Shown one piece after another: positions 16,681 to 25,887 of a stretch of 64,000 nt of DNA (position 1 is the first letter of the stretch; each line of letters begins with the position of its first letter). The stretch is from Chloroflexota bacterium (GTDB lineage Bacteria > Chloroflexota > Anaerolineae > UBA4142 > SHND01). The position numbers were made by a program, and so were the translations under genes. Below the pieces are notes generated by a model. It was not told the DNA's origin. It ran no database searches and saw nothing but the letters and a program-made list of their open reading frames with translations. The stretch is from assembly GCA_004295045.1 (NCBI GenBank), contig SHND01000014.1, positions 1 to 64,000 on the forward strand, written 5' to 3'.

Positions 16681-16974
16681 TTACACCGATGCGGCATCAA
16701 TTTTGTTGTATTCCCGATGTGTACCGACAAAGCGAATATAAGCGATTTGGAAATCGTAATTGATGGCAACAATGATGCGGTAGGTGTTTCCGCGAACGTT
16801 GAAAACAACGCGGTGATTGGCAACAAAACTCGCGTTGGCGTAAATGCGGCGAATGTCGTTCGGAGTTTTCCAACGCGCGAGTTTGACATCGTGATACCAT
16901 GCGCGCAATGGTTGTTCGGCGTCTGGATGTTTTTGCCAAAATTCGCGCAATGTTTTGCGCGCAATGATTCGCAC
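16681..16974 (-). CDS. higB: HigB-type toxin (RelE-like mRNA interferase)
   Basis: 97 residues with the HigB family pattern: MRIIARKTLREFW, HPDAEQPLRAWYHDV, W-K-TPNDIRRIY, NHRVVFNVRGNTYRIIVAI and IRFVGTHREYNKID. Enzymes of this family cut mRNA on the ribosome; the conserved Arg/Lys/His near the C-terminus are present. The start is GTG at 16974, only 6 nt after a TATAAT, so the mRNA is predicted to be leaderless. It is followed by higA (4-bp gap) and a DUF2283 gene. Confidence 0.92.
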   Translation of the reverse strand: MRIIARKTLREFWQKHPDAEQPLRAWYHDVKLARWKTPNDIRRIYANASFVANHRVVFNVRGNTYRIIVAINYDFQIAYIRFVGTHREYNKIDAASV

Positions 16975-16980
16975 GCGCGA

Positions 16981-17009
16981 ATTATATCATGCTCCCGAAA
17001 TGGGAGCAA
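16981..17009 (-). promoter_or_regulatory. higBA promoter with operator palindrome
   Basis: On the minus strand TTGCTC (17009-17004), 17-nt spacer and TATAAT (16986-16981) with an upstream TG (extended -10). The palindrome GCTCCC-ATTTC-GGGAGC (17007-16991) overlaps the -35 and fills most of the spacer, the expected place for HigA-HigB autorepression. It lies just past the uvrA stop codon and might also act as its end hairpin, but it has no T-tract. Confidence 0.75.
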
Positions 17010-17012
17010 GCG

Positions 17013-19934
17013 TCATTTCCCATTCAGCGTCTTTTTCAACCACTGCCCCGTATAACTCTCCTTTACCTTTGCCACTTCTTCGGGCGTGCCTTCGGCAATC
17101 ACGCGTCCGCCCGCGTTGCCGCCTTCGGGACCTAAATCAATAATCCAATCGGCGGTTTTGATGACATCCAAATTGTGTTCGATGACGACGACGGTGTTGC
17201 CCGTGTCAACGAGGCGCTGCAAGACGCCGAGCAATTTGTCAACGTCCGCCGCGTGCAAGCCAACCGTCGGTTCATCCAAAATGTACAGCGTGCGCCCCGT
17301 CGCGCGTTTGGAAAGCTCTTTGGCGAGTTTCACGCGCTGCGCTTCGCCGCCGCTCAACTGCGTCGCGGGTTGCCCAAGCCGAATATAGCCGAGCCCCACA
17401 TCGCGCAGCGTTTCGATTTTGCGATTGATGCTCGGAATGTTTTGGAAAAATTCTACCGCTTCGTTCACCGTCAGGTCCAACACTTCAGAAATGTTTTTGC
17501 CGCGATAATGAATCTCCAACGCTTCGCGATTGTAACGCTTGCCGTGACAGATTTCGCACGGGACGTACACGTCGGGCAAAAATTGCATTTCGATTTTGAT
17601 GATGCCGTCGCCTTCGCACGCTTCGCAGCGTCCGCCTTTGACGTTGAACGAAAAACGTCCCGCTTTATAGCCGCGCGTTTTTGCCTCGTTCGTCATCGCA
17701 AACACATCGCGGATGTCGCCGAACGCCCCGGTGTACGTCGCAGGATTCGAGCGCGGCGTGCGCCCGATGGGCGATTGGTCAATGTCAATCACTTTGTCGA
17801 GCGCGTCAACGCCCGTGACGGCGTCGTGTTTGCCCGCGCCTTCCCGCGCGCCATTCAACACCTGCGCGAGTTTCTTGTGCAAAATGTCAACGATGAGCGA
17901 CGACTTGCCCGAACCCGAAACGCCCGTCACGCAAATAAATTTGCCGAGCGGGATTTTCACGTCAATATTTTTGAGATTGTTTTCGCGCGCCCCTTTCACC
18001 GTCAAAACTTTGCCATTGCCTTGACGGCGTTTTGCGGGAATCTCAATTTTGCGTTTGCCGCTGATGAATTGCCCCGTGATAGATTTTGGATTTTTCGCGA
18101 TTTGGTCGCGCGTTCCCGCCGCGATGATTTCACCGCCGTGTTCGCCCGCGCCGGGACCCAAGTCCACGATAAAGTCCGCGTGATTGATGGTGTCTTCGTC
18201 ATGCTCCACCACCAACACGGTGTTTCCCAAATTTCGCAGGTGCATCAGCGTTTCCAACAAACGCGCGTTGTCGCGCTGATGCAGACCAATGCTCGGTTCG
18301 TCGAGAATGTACAACACGCCCATCAGTTGCGAACCGATTTGCGTGGCGAGACGGATGCGCTGTCCTTCGCCGCCGCTCAACGTATTCGCCGAACGGTCAA
18401 GCGTGAGATAATCCAAGCCAACGTTGACGAGAAAACCCAACCGCGCGCGAATCTCTTTGAGAATCTGACTCGCAATCGTCAATTCTTTGGCGTTCAATTT
18501 TTTTGGCAGCGCTTCAAAAAATTCGCGCGCGTCGCCAACGCTCATGCGCGTAATGTCAACAATGTTTTTGTCATCAATCGTCACCGCCAACGCTTCGGGT
18601 TTCAAACGTTGTCCTTTGCAGACGGGGCACGGCAGCGCGGTCATGTATTGCTCGATGTTTTGGCGAATGTAATCGGAATCGGTTTCTTTGTAGCGACGCA
18701 TCAAATTCGGAATCACGCCCTCGAAACTCGTTTCGTATTCGCGTTTCGCGCCGAATTGATTTTCGTACTGGACGCGAATCCGTTCGCCGTTCGTGCCGTA
18801 TAAAATTTTGTCCAGGTCCGCGCGTTTCATTTCGCGTACGGGCGCGTCCATGTTGAATTTGTATTTGCGCGCGACCGCTTCCAGCAATTTTCCAAAATAA
18901 CTGTCCGCGCCGCTTTCCATTCCATTCGTGCGAATCGCGCCTTCGCTCAACGACAATTCGCGGTTTGGAATCACCAAGTCGGGGTCAATTTCCAATTTCG
19001 TGCCGAGTCCCATGCACGCGGGACACGCGCCATGCGGCGTATTGAACGAAAATGTGCGCGGTTCGATTTCACCCAACGAAACGTGACCGAGCGGACACGC
19101 GAAATTTTCAGAAAAAATTACGTCGTCCTCTTCGCGTCCTTCTTCATTTCTCCCTGTCTCCCTGTTTCCCTGTATTCCTGTTTCCCTATTTCCCTGTTTC
19201 CCCTGTGGCTCTTGTTTGTTCACCAACACAACGCCTTCGCCCATTTTTAACGCGGTCTCTATCGAATCCGCCAAGCGCGTGTCGTCGTTGTTTTCATTTT
19301 TCACCACGAGGCGGTCAACCACCGCTTCAATGCTCGTCTGCTTGTAGCGGTCAATTTTTACATCGTCGTTGACATCATAAATTTCGCCGTTCACGCGCAC
19401 GCGCACAAATCCCGCTTTGCGAATGTCGTCGAAAACTTTTTTGTGTTCGCCCTTGCGGTCTTTGATGAGCGGCGCGAGAATCATGATGCGCGTGCCGTCG
19501 GGAAATTGTTTGATCGCGTCCACCATCTGCTCGACGCTTTGGCGTTGAATCACGCGCCCACATTCGGGACAATGCGGAATCCCCGCGCGCGCAAAGAGCA
19601 AACGCAAGTGGTCGTAAATTTCGGTGACGGTGCCGACGGTGGAACGCGGATTGTGACTCGTCCCTTTTTGGTCAATCGAAATCGCGGGCGAGAGCCCTTC
19701 AATCAAATCCACGTCGGGCTTTTCCATCAGCCCAAGAAATTGGCGCGCGTACGCCGACAGCGACTCCACATAACGTCGTTGACCTTCGGCGTAAATGGTG
19801 TCGAACGCCAACGACGATTTGCCCGAGCCCGAAAGTCCGGTGATGACGACGAGTTGGTCGCGCGGAATTTCGACGCTGATATTTTTTAGATTGTGTTCGC
19901 GCGCGCCGCGCACGATGAGTTTGTCTTGAGACAT
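17013..19934 (-). CDS. uvrA: Excinuclease ABC subunit A, with low-complexity insertion
   Basis: 973 residues, about 30 longer than usual. Both ABC modules are complete: Walker [15 protein letters not shown] near 32 and [10 protein letters not shown] near 670, two LSGGE signatures and two Walker B sites ([18 protein letters not shown]). It finds DNA damage and loads UvrB. Residues about 240-265 (from QEPQGKQ to the ETG repeats) are encoded by the TTTCCCTG repeat tract at 19153-19207 and replace a normal short loop. Right after, the first zinc site reads [13 protein letters not shown] where CPxCG is expected, so one Cys is Gly with a His beside it; the later CPACMGLG and the other zinc site ([14 protein letters not shown]) look normal. 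A LexA-like box lies at its promoter. Confidence 0.97.
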   Translation of the reverse strand: MSQDKLIVRGAREHNLKNISVEIPRDQLVVITGLSGSGKSSLAFDTIYAEGQRRYVESLSAYARQFLGLMEKPDVDLIEGLSPAISIDQKGTSHNPRSTVGTVTEIYDHLRLLFARAGIPHCPECGRVIQRQSVEQMVDAIKQFPDGTRIMILAPLIKDRKGEHKKVFDDIRKAGFVRVRVNGEIYDVNDDVKIDRYKQTSIEAVVDRLVVKNENNDDTRLADSIETALKMGEGVVLVNKQEPQGKQGNRETGIQGNRETGRNEEGREEDDVIFSENFACPLGHVSLGEIEPRTFSFNTPHGACPACMGLGTKLEIDPDLVIPNRELSLSEGAIRTNGMESGADSYFGKLLEAVARKYKFNMDAPVREMKRADLDKILYGTNGERIRVQYENQFGAKREYETSFEGVIPNLMRRYKETDSDYIRQNIEQYMTALPCPVCKGQRLKPEALAVTIDDKNIVDITRMSVGDAREFFEALPKKLNAKELTIASQILKEIRARLGFLVNVGLDYLTLDRSANTLSGGEGQRIRLATQIGSQLMGVLYILDEPSIGLHQRDNARLLETLMHLRNLGNTVLVVEHDEDTINHADFIVDLGPGAGEHGGEIIAAGTRDQIAKNPKSITGQFISGKRKIEIPAKRRQGNGKVLTVKGARENNLKNIDVKIPLGKFICVTGVSGSGKSSLIVDILHKKLAQVLNGAREGAGKHDAVTGVDALDKVIDIDQSPIGRTPRSNPATYTGAFGDIRDVFAMTNEAKTRGYKAGRFSFNVKGGRCEACEGDGIIKIEMQFLPDVYVPCEICHGKRYNREALEIHYRGKNISEVLDLTVNEAVEFFQNIPSINRKIETLRDVGLGYIRLGQPATQLSGGEAQRVKLAKELSKRATGRTLYILDEPTVGLHAADVDKLLGVLQRLVDTGNTVVVIEHNLDVIKTADWIIDLGPEGGNAGGRVIAEGTPEEVAKVKESYTGQWLKKTLNGK
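19153..19207. repeat. TTTCCCTG repeat tract inside uvrA
   Basis: About six copies of an 8-bp word close to TTTCCCTG (CTCCCTG, TTTCCCTG, TATTCCTG, TTTCCCTA, TTTCCCTG, TTTCCCC). The same words fill the gap at 37831-37905. It is read in frame on the minus strand as Gly-Asn-Arg-Glu-Thr repeats within UvrA. Confidence 0.85.
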
Positions 19935-19935
19935 A

Positions 19936-19985
19936 GAAATTGAAAGTTAGAAGTTAGAAATTGGAAATTAGATGTTGGAAACTGG
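19936..19985. repeat. AAGTTAGAA word repeat upstream of uvrA
   Basis: GAAAGTTAGAAGTTAGAAATTGGAA-like words in direct repeat between uvrA and its promoter. They form most of the uvrA leader. Related AAAAGTTGAAAGT words occur at 27326-27390. Confidence 0.7.
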
Positions 19986-19988
19986 AAT

Positions 19989-20017
19989 CGGAACAAATGT
20001 TCCGAACATGTATTGTA
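19989..20017 (-). promoter_or_regulatory. uvrA promoter region with LexA (SOS) box
   Basis: The palindrome CGGAACAAATGTTCCG (19989-20004) contains GAAC-N4-GTTC, the Gram-positive-type LexA/DinR site. On the minus strand a TACAAT (20017-20012), with TTGCTC 17 nt upstream (20040-20035), places the start site near 20005, inside the box. Control of uvrA by LexA is well known in other bacteria. The divergent membrane-protein gene at 20043 could also be affected. Confidence 0.75.
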
Positions 20018-20042
20018 CACAACTTGTCAAGGGAGAGCAAAA

Positions 20043-20672
20043 ATGTCGCCACGTTTCATTCGCATTGGCGCAGTTGCCGCGTTCGTCGCCGCGCTGCTGC
20101 TCGCGCTGCAATTTGTGATTGGCGTCGGGATTGGGAATGATTTCGCTCTCATGTCGAAAACGCTCGACCCCGCGCGCATGACCACGCTTTTTCAAACGCA
20201 CGCGAATGCGCTCACCGCGTTAATGACCGCCGACGACGCGTTTGCGCTCGCGTATGCCGTCGCGTTCATCGCGCTCGCGTTGTATCTGCTGCCGCGTGTG
20301 CGTTTGTTGGCAACGCTCGCGTTAGTGTTCGCGCTGGCGACAGCTCTTACTGATTGGGCGGAAAACTCGCTGACGCTCGCAGCGGTGCAAACCGCCGCGC
20401 AAAATCAAACGCTAGAGGCGAACACCTTGATTCTTTTGTTTTGGCTGGGGCAGATGAAATATCTGTTGATTTATCCGGCGGCGATCTTGTTCGCGTTTGG
20501 GATTTGGGAGGATGGGCGCGCGGGAAAAATATTTGCCGTGTTATTGGTTCTGTTTCCAATCATTGGCATCGTGGGGATTTCAATCGAGGTGTTTCAGTTG
20601 CTCCAAGTCTTGTGGATGCTGGTGCTTTTGAGTGCAGGCGGAATCTTTTTGTGGCGCGCAGGACGTTCCTGA
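20043..20672 (+). CDS. Unknown membrane protein
   Basis: 209 residues from the ATG at 20043, preceded by GGGAGAG. About six TM helices can be seen: residues 7-28, a periplasmic or extracellular part with FQTHANAL, then helices around 65-85, 92-112, 135-152, 158-180 and 184-204. The pattern (DDAFALAYAVAFIALALYLL, DWAENSLTL) recalls uncharacterised DUF-type proteins of actinobacteria and Chloroflexi. No enzymatic residues stand out. It is divergent from uvrA and shares the intergenic region with the SOS box; no operon partner is seen downstream. Confidence 0.65.
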   Translation: MSPRFIRIGAVAAFVAALLLALQFVIGVGIGNDFALMSKTLDPARMTTLFQTHANALTALMTADDAFALAYAVAFIALALYLLPRVRLLATLALVFALATALTDWAENSLTLAAVQTAAQNQTLEANTLILLFWLGQMKYLLIYPAAILFAFGIWEDGRAGKIFAVLLVLFPIIGIVGISIEVFQLLQVLWMLVLLSAGGIFLWRAGRS

Positions 20673-20721
20673 CATATTTTCACCACGCACGCGCATTGAA
20701 TTGCGTCTGCGGCAAATTGCC

Positions 20722-21321
20722 TCATCGGTTGTAGTCAATTCTTGATGCCGCGACCCGACCGGTCTCGGTGCGGAATATCGCGTTCACATTTTCTTGAAAT
20801 TGGCGCGCAAGAGAAATACCGCATTCGTTCTGCATACGGCGTAGAAAAAGATCGGCAAATTGTTCGTAGAGCCATGCTTGTTGGTCGCGCCCGCGATTAA
20901 AGCGCTGCCAAACGACGTCACCCTCGCGCGCGATATCTTTGCCAATTTCGCGAATATTGTCGAGTTTGTCGGCAAGTTCGATCAGCAAAATATCTTGCGG
21001 CGCCGTTTCCAAAAATTCCAGTGTGCCGCGCTTGCGATTTTCCCAAGTATCCTTGCGATTCGGTTCGGACATGCCTTGCACCAAACGCGCCACATTGTCA
21101 CCAAATGCCCCGCGTACCTGTTCTAACGTCACGTTTGTATCTTCGACAACGTCGTGCAGCAGTGCGGCGATCACAATTTCCTCCGATGCATCACATTCAA
21201 TCAAAATGCGCGCGACGCTGAGCGGATGAAGAATGTACGGCAGCGGCGATGCTTTGCGAAATTGTCCGCGATGTGCGCGCGCGGCAAATTCAATCGCGTC
21301 GAAAAGGCGAGGATTATTCAT
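20722..21321 (-). CDS. HD-domain hydrolase, RSH/MESH1-like
   Basis: 199 residues. The HD motifs of the RelA/SpoT hydrolase group are present: HRGQFRK...PYILHPLSVARIL (H32), LLHDVVEDT (H56-D57 and E60-D61) and ELADKLDNIREI (D118). Stand-alone members remove the 3'-pyrophosphate of (p)ppGpp or act on other nucleotides. There is no synthetase, TGS or ACT domain. It is the last gene of a four-gene operon and its ATG overlaps the stop of the SPFH gene (ATGA), so it is translationally coupled. The HDxxED motif suggests real hydrolase activity; the substrate in this operon is unknown and may be a nucleotide signal. Confidence 0.8.
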   Translation of the reverse strand: MNNPRLFDAIEFAARAHRGQFRKASPLPYILHPLSVARILIECDASEEIVIAALLHDVVEDTNVTLEQVRGAFGDNVARLVQGMSEPNRKDTWENRKRGTLEFLETAPQDILLIELADKLDNIREIGKDIAREGDVVWQRFNRGRDQQAWLYEQFADLFLRRMQNECGISLARQFQENVNAIFRTETGRVAASRIDYNR

Positions 21322-22214
21322 ACGTCGGGGTCGAGATAAGAAGGCGAGATTGATTTCTTGGCGCGTTTCGTTTTTGGTTTTGGCGCGGGCTTTGAGGGCG
21401 GGGGAGCCGGCAGCGCGGGTTCATCGGGAACGATGTCAACCTCTCCCGAAATTATTTTTGTTGCGGGCGACGCAGCGCCTTCGATTTGGCGCAAGGCATT
21501 GACCGCTTCGGTAAAATTAAAGAGCTGCTCCAGATTTCCCTCGCGGTTCACCTTTTCGACCAGTTCGACAATGAGCGAACGAAGTAATGCAGTTTGCTCT
21601 AATTCGCCGGACACTTGCGCGTTGTAACGACGCTGCGCGGCTTCTTTGAGGCGCATTTCAATTTCTTGGGGCAAGATGGCGTGCGTGAGCAAGACGCCGA
21701 TATTACTGATGCCAAAGGCGCGCAGGCTTGGCAGTTCGCGGAGGGACGCCAATGCATATTCCTCCAATTCCGCCAACGTTGCGCCGCGCTGAATTTCCTC
21801 GAACCAATATTCGTTCACACGCGCGCGCAACGCCTTGAAAATAAATTCTTGCAGCGTATCGCCTAACGCATTCGTTAAATCGGGTTCAGGAATTTTCACG
21901 AGCCGCGCAATTGCTGTCGCATCGCCCTCACGCGGATCAAAGGTAAAAGCTACTTTGCCAACAAGCGTAATTGAAATGGGATCGCGCGTCAAAACATTTT
22001 TGACCATCAGCGGATACGCGCGCGGTTTGATGCTGATTTCTTCACCCAGCCGTTCGACAAACGGATTGATGGACAAGGGTCCAGGACCGCGCACCCTGAC
22101 AAAGCTGTCGTCGCGATAAATCACCACAACTGTAAAATCGGGCGCGTGGTAGTTGACGCGCATTCCACCCTTTTGCCACTTGGGAATATTTGGATCGGCT
22201 GTTTTTTTCGCCAT
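21318..22214 (-). CDS. SPFH/band-7 domain protein
   Basis: 298 residues from the ATG at 22214 with GGAG upstream (an ATG at 22226 would overlap the previous gene). The N-terminal half has the band-7 pattern: strands FTVVVIYRDDSFVRV, GPGPLSINPFVERL, then PLMVKNVLTRDPISITLVGKVAFTFDP, and the helix RARVNEYWFEEI and the GISNIGVLLTHAILPQEIEMRLKEAAQRRYNAQ segment. A Pro/Lys-rich tail (about 265-298) ends the protein. No N-terminal TM helix is seen, unlike most stomatins, so it may be cytosolic or peripheral. SPFH proteins form large oligomeric cages. It is third in the kinase-ATPase-SPFH-HD operon. Confidence 0.75.
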   Translation of the reverse strand: MAKKTADPNIPKWQKGGMRVNYHAPDFTVVVIYRDDSFVRVRGPGPLSINPFVERLGEEISIKPRAYPLMVKNVLTRDPISITLVGKVAFTFDPREGDATAIARLVKIPEPDLTNALGDTLQEFIFKALRARVNEYWFEEIQRGATLAELEEYALASLRELPSLRAFGISNIGVLLTHAILPQEIEMRLKEAAQRRYNAQVSGELEQTALLRSLIVELVEKVNREGNLEQLFNFTEAVNALRQIEGAASPATKIISGEVDIVPDEPALPAPPPSKPAPKPKTKRAKKSISPSYLDPDV

Positions 22215-22215
22215 A

Positions 22216-23567
22216 CTATTCTCCACACTTTACTTGCCACAGCGAGTCAGAGGCAGCTACCAAGATTTCTTCGTCTTGGCGATTGAGCCGTTCCCGCATT
22301 CGCGTCAAGTGCGTATGCAAGCGCCCGTACGGGTTGCCGCCATAATCAACTGCCATCAACACATTCACCAATTCGGTGGTGTCACAGGCGCGGTCGCAAT
22401 GCATGAGCAGGTATGCAAATAATTCCGATTCGACGGGCGAAAGCAAAACCGAACGGTCGTTGACGCGCACAACGCCGGTAGCTGCATCATGTGAAATCTG
22501 CGGCAATTCGCTTGTAGACGCTACATCTTCACCATCTTGGGCTTGGAGGAACCGTTCAAACAACGCGGCAAAGATTTGCAGCTCGCCGCGTTCGTCTTTG
22601 CGTACGATTCCTTTTTTCAATAATGGCGGCAGCCCTCTCCTGACGGCTCTTGTTGCTGCGCGAGTGCGAGCAAATCCGCGTGTTCGTACTCTTCCAACGA
22701 ATCCCAAATCTTTTGCGATTCTTGGTACACAACTCGCTTTGCCGCGAGAAAATCGAGCAAATCGGGAGCTAACGCGCGTTCCGTATTTTTTATCGCTTCA
22801 AACGTGACGCCGATCAACCCCGCGTGACCGCCGGTGACTTGATAAATGTTTTGAAATTCTGCGTCGGTAAAGGGGCGCGTTCCCGCGTTGCGTGCGACAA
22901 GGCGTTTCAGCATGAAATTCGCGTCATCGCGCTGATAGGGCTGTAACGCGAATTGATGCCGCGCCAGCAGTTCGAAAAAACTTTCAAAATCGGAGGACAT
23001 TTCGCGCAAACATGCAAGCTCTCGCCGTGTGACGGTCACATAGACAAGTTGATACTTGTGGTCATCGCGCAGCGCGCGCAAGATGCGAAAGAGCGCGGGA
23101 TGAGCGCGCGTCATCAATTCATCACAATCGTCAAACAAAAGGATGATGCGTTTGGCGGGACCATTCAGCAGCATCGTGAGCGCCTGTTCGAGACGTCGCC
23201 GGGCAATGGGCGCGTGATTTGTGCTGACGATCTCGTTCCACCACGTTTCGCACTGCGCCGCAATCTTTGCGCCTTCGTCGCCGAACGTCGGCGCTGCTTC
23301 CGCGAGCGCCGCGAGAATTCCCGCATAGACCGTTACCTCGTCAGTGTCGCGCAGCTTGTCGCAATCCACCGGCGTGTATAACGTGGTTGCGGCTTCACTT
23401 TGAAAATAAAACTCGCGCGCGTCCGCGCGTTTGAGAAAACGCACGACGTTCGATTTGCCGCAGCTGCCCACCCCGAGCAGCACCGCCGATTCACCCGCGC
23501 GCAGCCGCGCCGTGAAAGGCACAAAGAGTTCGGAACGAAAATCGAGAGAGAGGGGAAGGTCAGGCAT
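22216..23567 (-). CDS. P-loop ATPase with OmpR-type winged helix, frameshifted
   Basis: Two overlapping minus-strand frames (22617-23567 and 22216-22707) read as one protein of about 450 residues if one base is restored near 22632-22640, in GGAGAGGGC. The first part has Walker A GVGSCGKS (32-39), Walker B IILLFDDCDEL (141-151) and an AAA_16-like lid; it breaks off after SGEG. The second frame continues with GLPPLLKKGIVRKDERGELQIF, a short winged helix, then an OmpR-type DNA-binding domain (LLSPVESELFAYLLMH ... GRLHTHLTRMRERLN). This would be an ATP-dependent DNA-binding regulator or sensor. The sequence does not show a standard -1 slip site, so a mutation or an assembly error is more likely. 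It starts 4 nt after the kinase stop codon. Confidence 0.7.
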
Positions 23568-23571
23568 GGTT

Positions 23572-25887
23572 TCAAGTGGGTCGGAGCGCGCCGGGGAACG
23601 GAACGTTCGGCAGTGGCACGTCATCATCTAAAAATTGGACGAGTTCGCTTAACAAGCGCACAGTTTCTGCATAGATCATTGCCACTAATGCCCAGTCGTC
23701 GTTGGAGCGCAATGCGCCACCCGCAGGCATGAATCGGCGTACGGACAACAATGTCAACGCGCGCGCGGTGTTAAGCCACAAACGCGGTTTCCAATGCTCA
23801 TCTTTCACGGCATCTGCAAAGTCACGCAACTCATCGAGTAGCTCGTATTGAAAGGTCATTGCCATTTGCGTTGAAGGCGGAAACGACGGATAACGCAAAA
23901 GTGGGACGTCCCATCTTTCTACCAGCCCTTCTGGTTCAGCGCCTGGTATTTGCACTAGGATTTGGTCCATGCCAATCGCGCCGCGCGTTTCGCGGTCCGG
24001 CATGTAGCGATAGAACGCCACATCCTCCAAAAGCAAACCATAATCCACCAAATAATCTTGATCGTAACTCAGGTGTTCGAGATCAATAAATTTCATAGTA
24101 TCTTCATTCTGTGTGCCGCTGCCATTCAGTGCGATCATCAAATTACGGGTATGGCAATCACAGTGCGCTAAGCCGATAAATTTGGGACGCAAAATGTCCT
24201 GATGTGTGCGGAGTCGCGCAAGATAAGCACTAAGAGGACGATACTCGTAGGAGTTTACTTTGAATTTGCGAAAGACTAATGTCTTGAGCGCAGGAAACCC
24301 ATCGGCCCGGCTCAACAATCCCAATTGTCGCTGCAAAGGCACCAAATAAAAATTGTCAATTGTATGCGCGGAATCCTTGAGTGGTTGATTAACGCGGTGA
24401 ATTGTGTTCAGGCCGCGCGCAACTACGCGGGTGAGCCGGACAATGTCTTCTTTTTGGCGCATTGTCGGCGTTGGCAGGTCGAGACGATCCAATTCATGGC
24501 TCAAGGTGCGAAAGCGCGCGAGGTCTTGCATGATCAAGTACCATGGCTCATGTGGGTCACCGCTTATCGATTCAGGCTTGGAGGTATGTTCGGCGAAAAA
24601 TTTCTTTACATCATCGGGCAATTTGGCATAGGCCTCGCGCGCGTGAAGCAATGAGGGCAGGTCGCCTTCTTTAATAATCACGCGCAGTGAATTTTCAGGG
24701 AACGACATGCGCGTGCCGTTCGCATCTGTCGCGTCGGTAATGAAACCGAACTGAACGCGATACACAGTATTCCCGGCGCGTCCGCCTGACAAAACTTCGG
24801 GTTTGCCAAGTTGAATATGAAAACGGCTGTGTACCAATTTTTTCAATTCATTGTTGCGGCGTTCGACTTTGAGGAGATGTTCAGTCTCACGCGCCTGACG
24901 TCCGCGCTCCCACAGGGATTCGATCAGAAGGCTGCTAAAAGTGCTGCCGTAGAATGTCCCAATGACGCGCAGTGCGAGCGCATGAAACGAGAGATGCACT
25001 TTGTGATATTGTTGCTGTTCGTACCCTTTGCGTAGGGTGCGAAGCAACATTCGCACGCTTTCCTGTGCGCGAGGCAAGCTCGTGCCGTGCGCACACAGCT
25101 GCAAGCCACAATACATTTCGCCCAATTCAATTTTATCCACGGCACGGCGGCGTTGCATCTCATCCATGAGTTGATCGAGCGCGTGAAGGGTACGTTCATC
25201 GCGCGGCTGAATGCGTCCGGCGCGCAGCAATAGATCGAGCGCATAGGACGCGTCGCGCGGCGTTGTAAGATTAAAGAGCGCGCCATTCGGCGGGGTGTCT
25301 TCCAACCAACGCGCGAACGCGGTATCCAATGTTTCAAGTACACATGCACAGCCGCTGCTCCAGACTTGCGTTGAAGCTCCAGCGCGTTCGATATTGAAAA
25401 TGGTATCAAGCCATATCATCGTGACAAGCTCAGTATCCATTTCATTAAAAGCGACGTTGAGAATGCGACCGGTATTCGAGTCGAGTTTTTCGGAGAGCGC
25501 GTGGAAATCGTTTTGAACGGTAGGCGCGCGCGCAAAATGCCCAAACAGAGTGAGTGTTTTAAAGCGGGATGGGTAGATACGAATGTGGCGATAATTTCTG
25601 TGATGGATCCAAGCGAAATTGGACAGTTCTGTGAGCCAGGCGATGGCAGGAGTGAAAAGGTGGTTAGTGAGGTGTGCGAAAGGAATAAGGGAGATCGCTT
25701 CCGCAACTTGACAGACGTTCGCAATTACGCGTGTGGGTTCACTATCACGATCCCATTCGCTATTCCAAGGATATGCGTAAGTTTCGAGGCGGTCCAACAG
25801 ATACAGCGCCAGATCAATATCTTTTTGCTCTTCGGTGAAACCTGTTGGGCGAAAAACATCTCGGTCAGAGTCGGCAAACGTTGCCAT
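23572..25887 (-). CDS. Large protein: helical toroid plus APH-like kinase domain
   Basis: 771 residues. From about residue 370 a kinase fold begins (SGGRAGNTVYRV as nucleotide loop, LRVIIKEGD as the Lys strand), with the catalytic loop HCDCHTRN near 575 (HxDxxxxN) and the metal Asp in FIDLEH near 600, so it should be an active aminoglycoside-phosphotransferase-like kinase. The N-terminal 350 residues are regularly helical (ALYLLDRLETYAYPW ... SYALDLLLRAGRIQPRDERTLHALDQL), like the toroids found in terpene-cyclase or lanthionine-synthetase-type folds. The target may be a small molecule or protein. A strong AAGGAG precedes the ATG. It is first in the operon with the ATPase, SPFH and HD genes. 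It is not a known resistance gene. Confidence 0.7.
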   Translation of the reverse strand: MATFADSDRDVFRPTGFTEEQKDIDLALYLLDRLETYAYPWNSEWDRDSEPTRVIANVCQVAEAISLIPFAHLTNHLFTPAIAWLTELSNFAWIHHRNYRHIRIYPSRFKTLTLFGHFARAPTVQNDFHALSEKLDSNTGRILNVAFNEMDTELVTMIWLDTIFNIERAGASTQVWSSGCACVLETLDTAFARWLEDTPPNGALFNLTTPRDASYALDLLLRAGRIQPRDERTLHALDQLMDEMQRRRAVDKIELGEMYCGLQLCAHGTSLPRAQESVRMLLRTLRKGYEQQQYHKVHLSFHALALRVIGTFYGSTFSSLLIESLWERGRQARETEHLLKVERRNNELKKLVHSRFHIQLGKPEVLSGGRAGNTVYRVQFGFITDATDANGTRMSFPENSLRVIIKEGDLPSLLHAREAYAKLPDDVKKFFAEHTSKPESISGDPHEPWYLIMQDLARFRTLSHELDRLDLPTPTMRQKEDIVRLTRVVARGLNTIHRVNQPLKDSAHTIDNFYLVPLQRQLGLLSRADGFPALKTLVFRKFKVNSYEYRPLSAYLARLRTHQDILRPKFIGLAHCDCHTRNLMIALNGSGTQNEDTMKFIDLEHLSYDQDYLVDYGLLLEDVAFYRYMPDRETRGAIGMDQILVQIPGAEPEGLVERWDVPLLRYPSFPPSTQMAMTFQYELLDELRDFADAVKDEHWKPRLWLNTARALTLLSVRRFMPAGGALRSNDDWALVAMIYAETVRLLSELVQFLDDDVPLPNVPFPGALRPT

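Noticed and set aside
17175..18803. Open frame of 542 codons on the plus strand
   Set aside because: It lies fully opposite uvrA and is a mirror of its GC-rich codons (Phe/Arg/Val/His-rich product without domains).
22620..22645. Programmed -1 frameshift in the ATPase gene
   Set aside because: The shift point lacks a slippery heptamer and the six-A run lies after the zero-frame stop.
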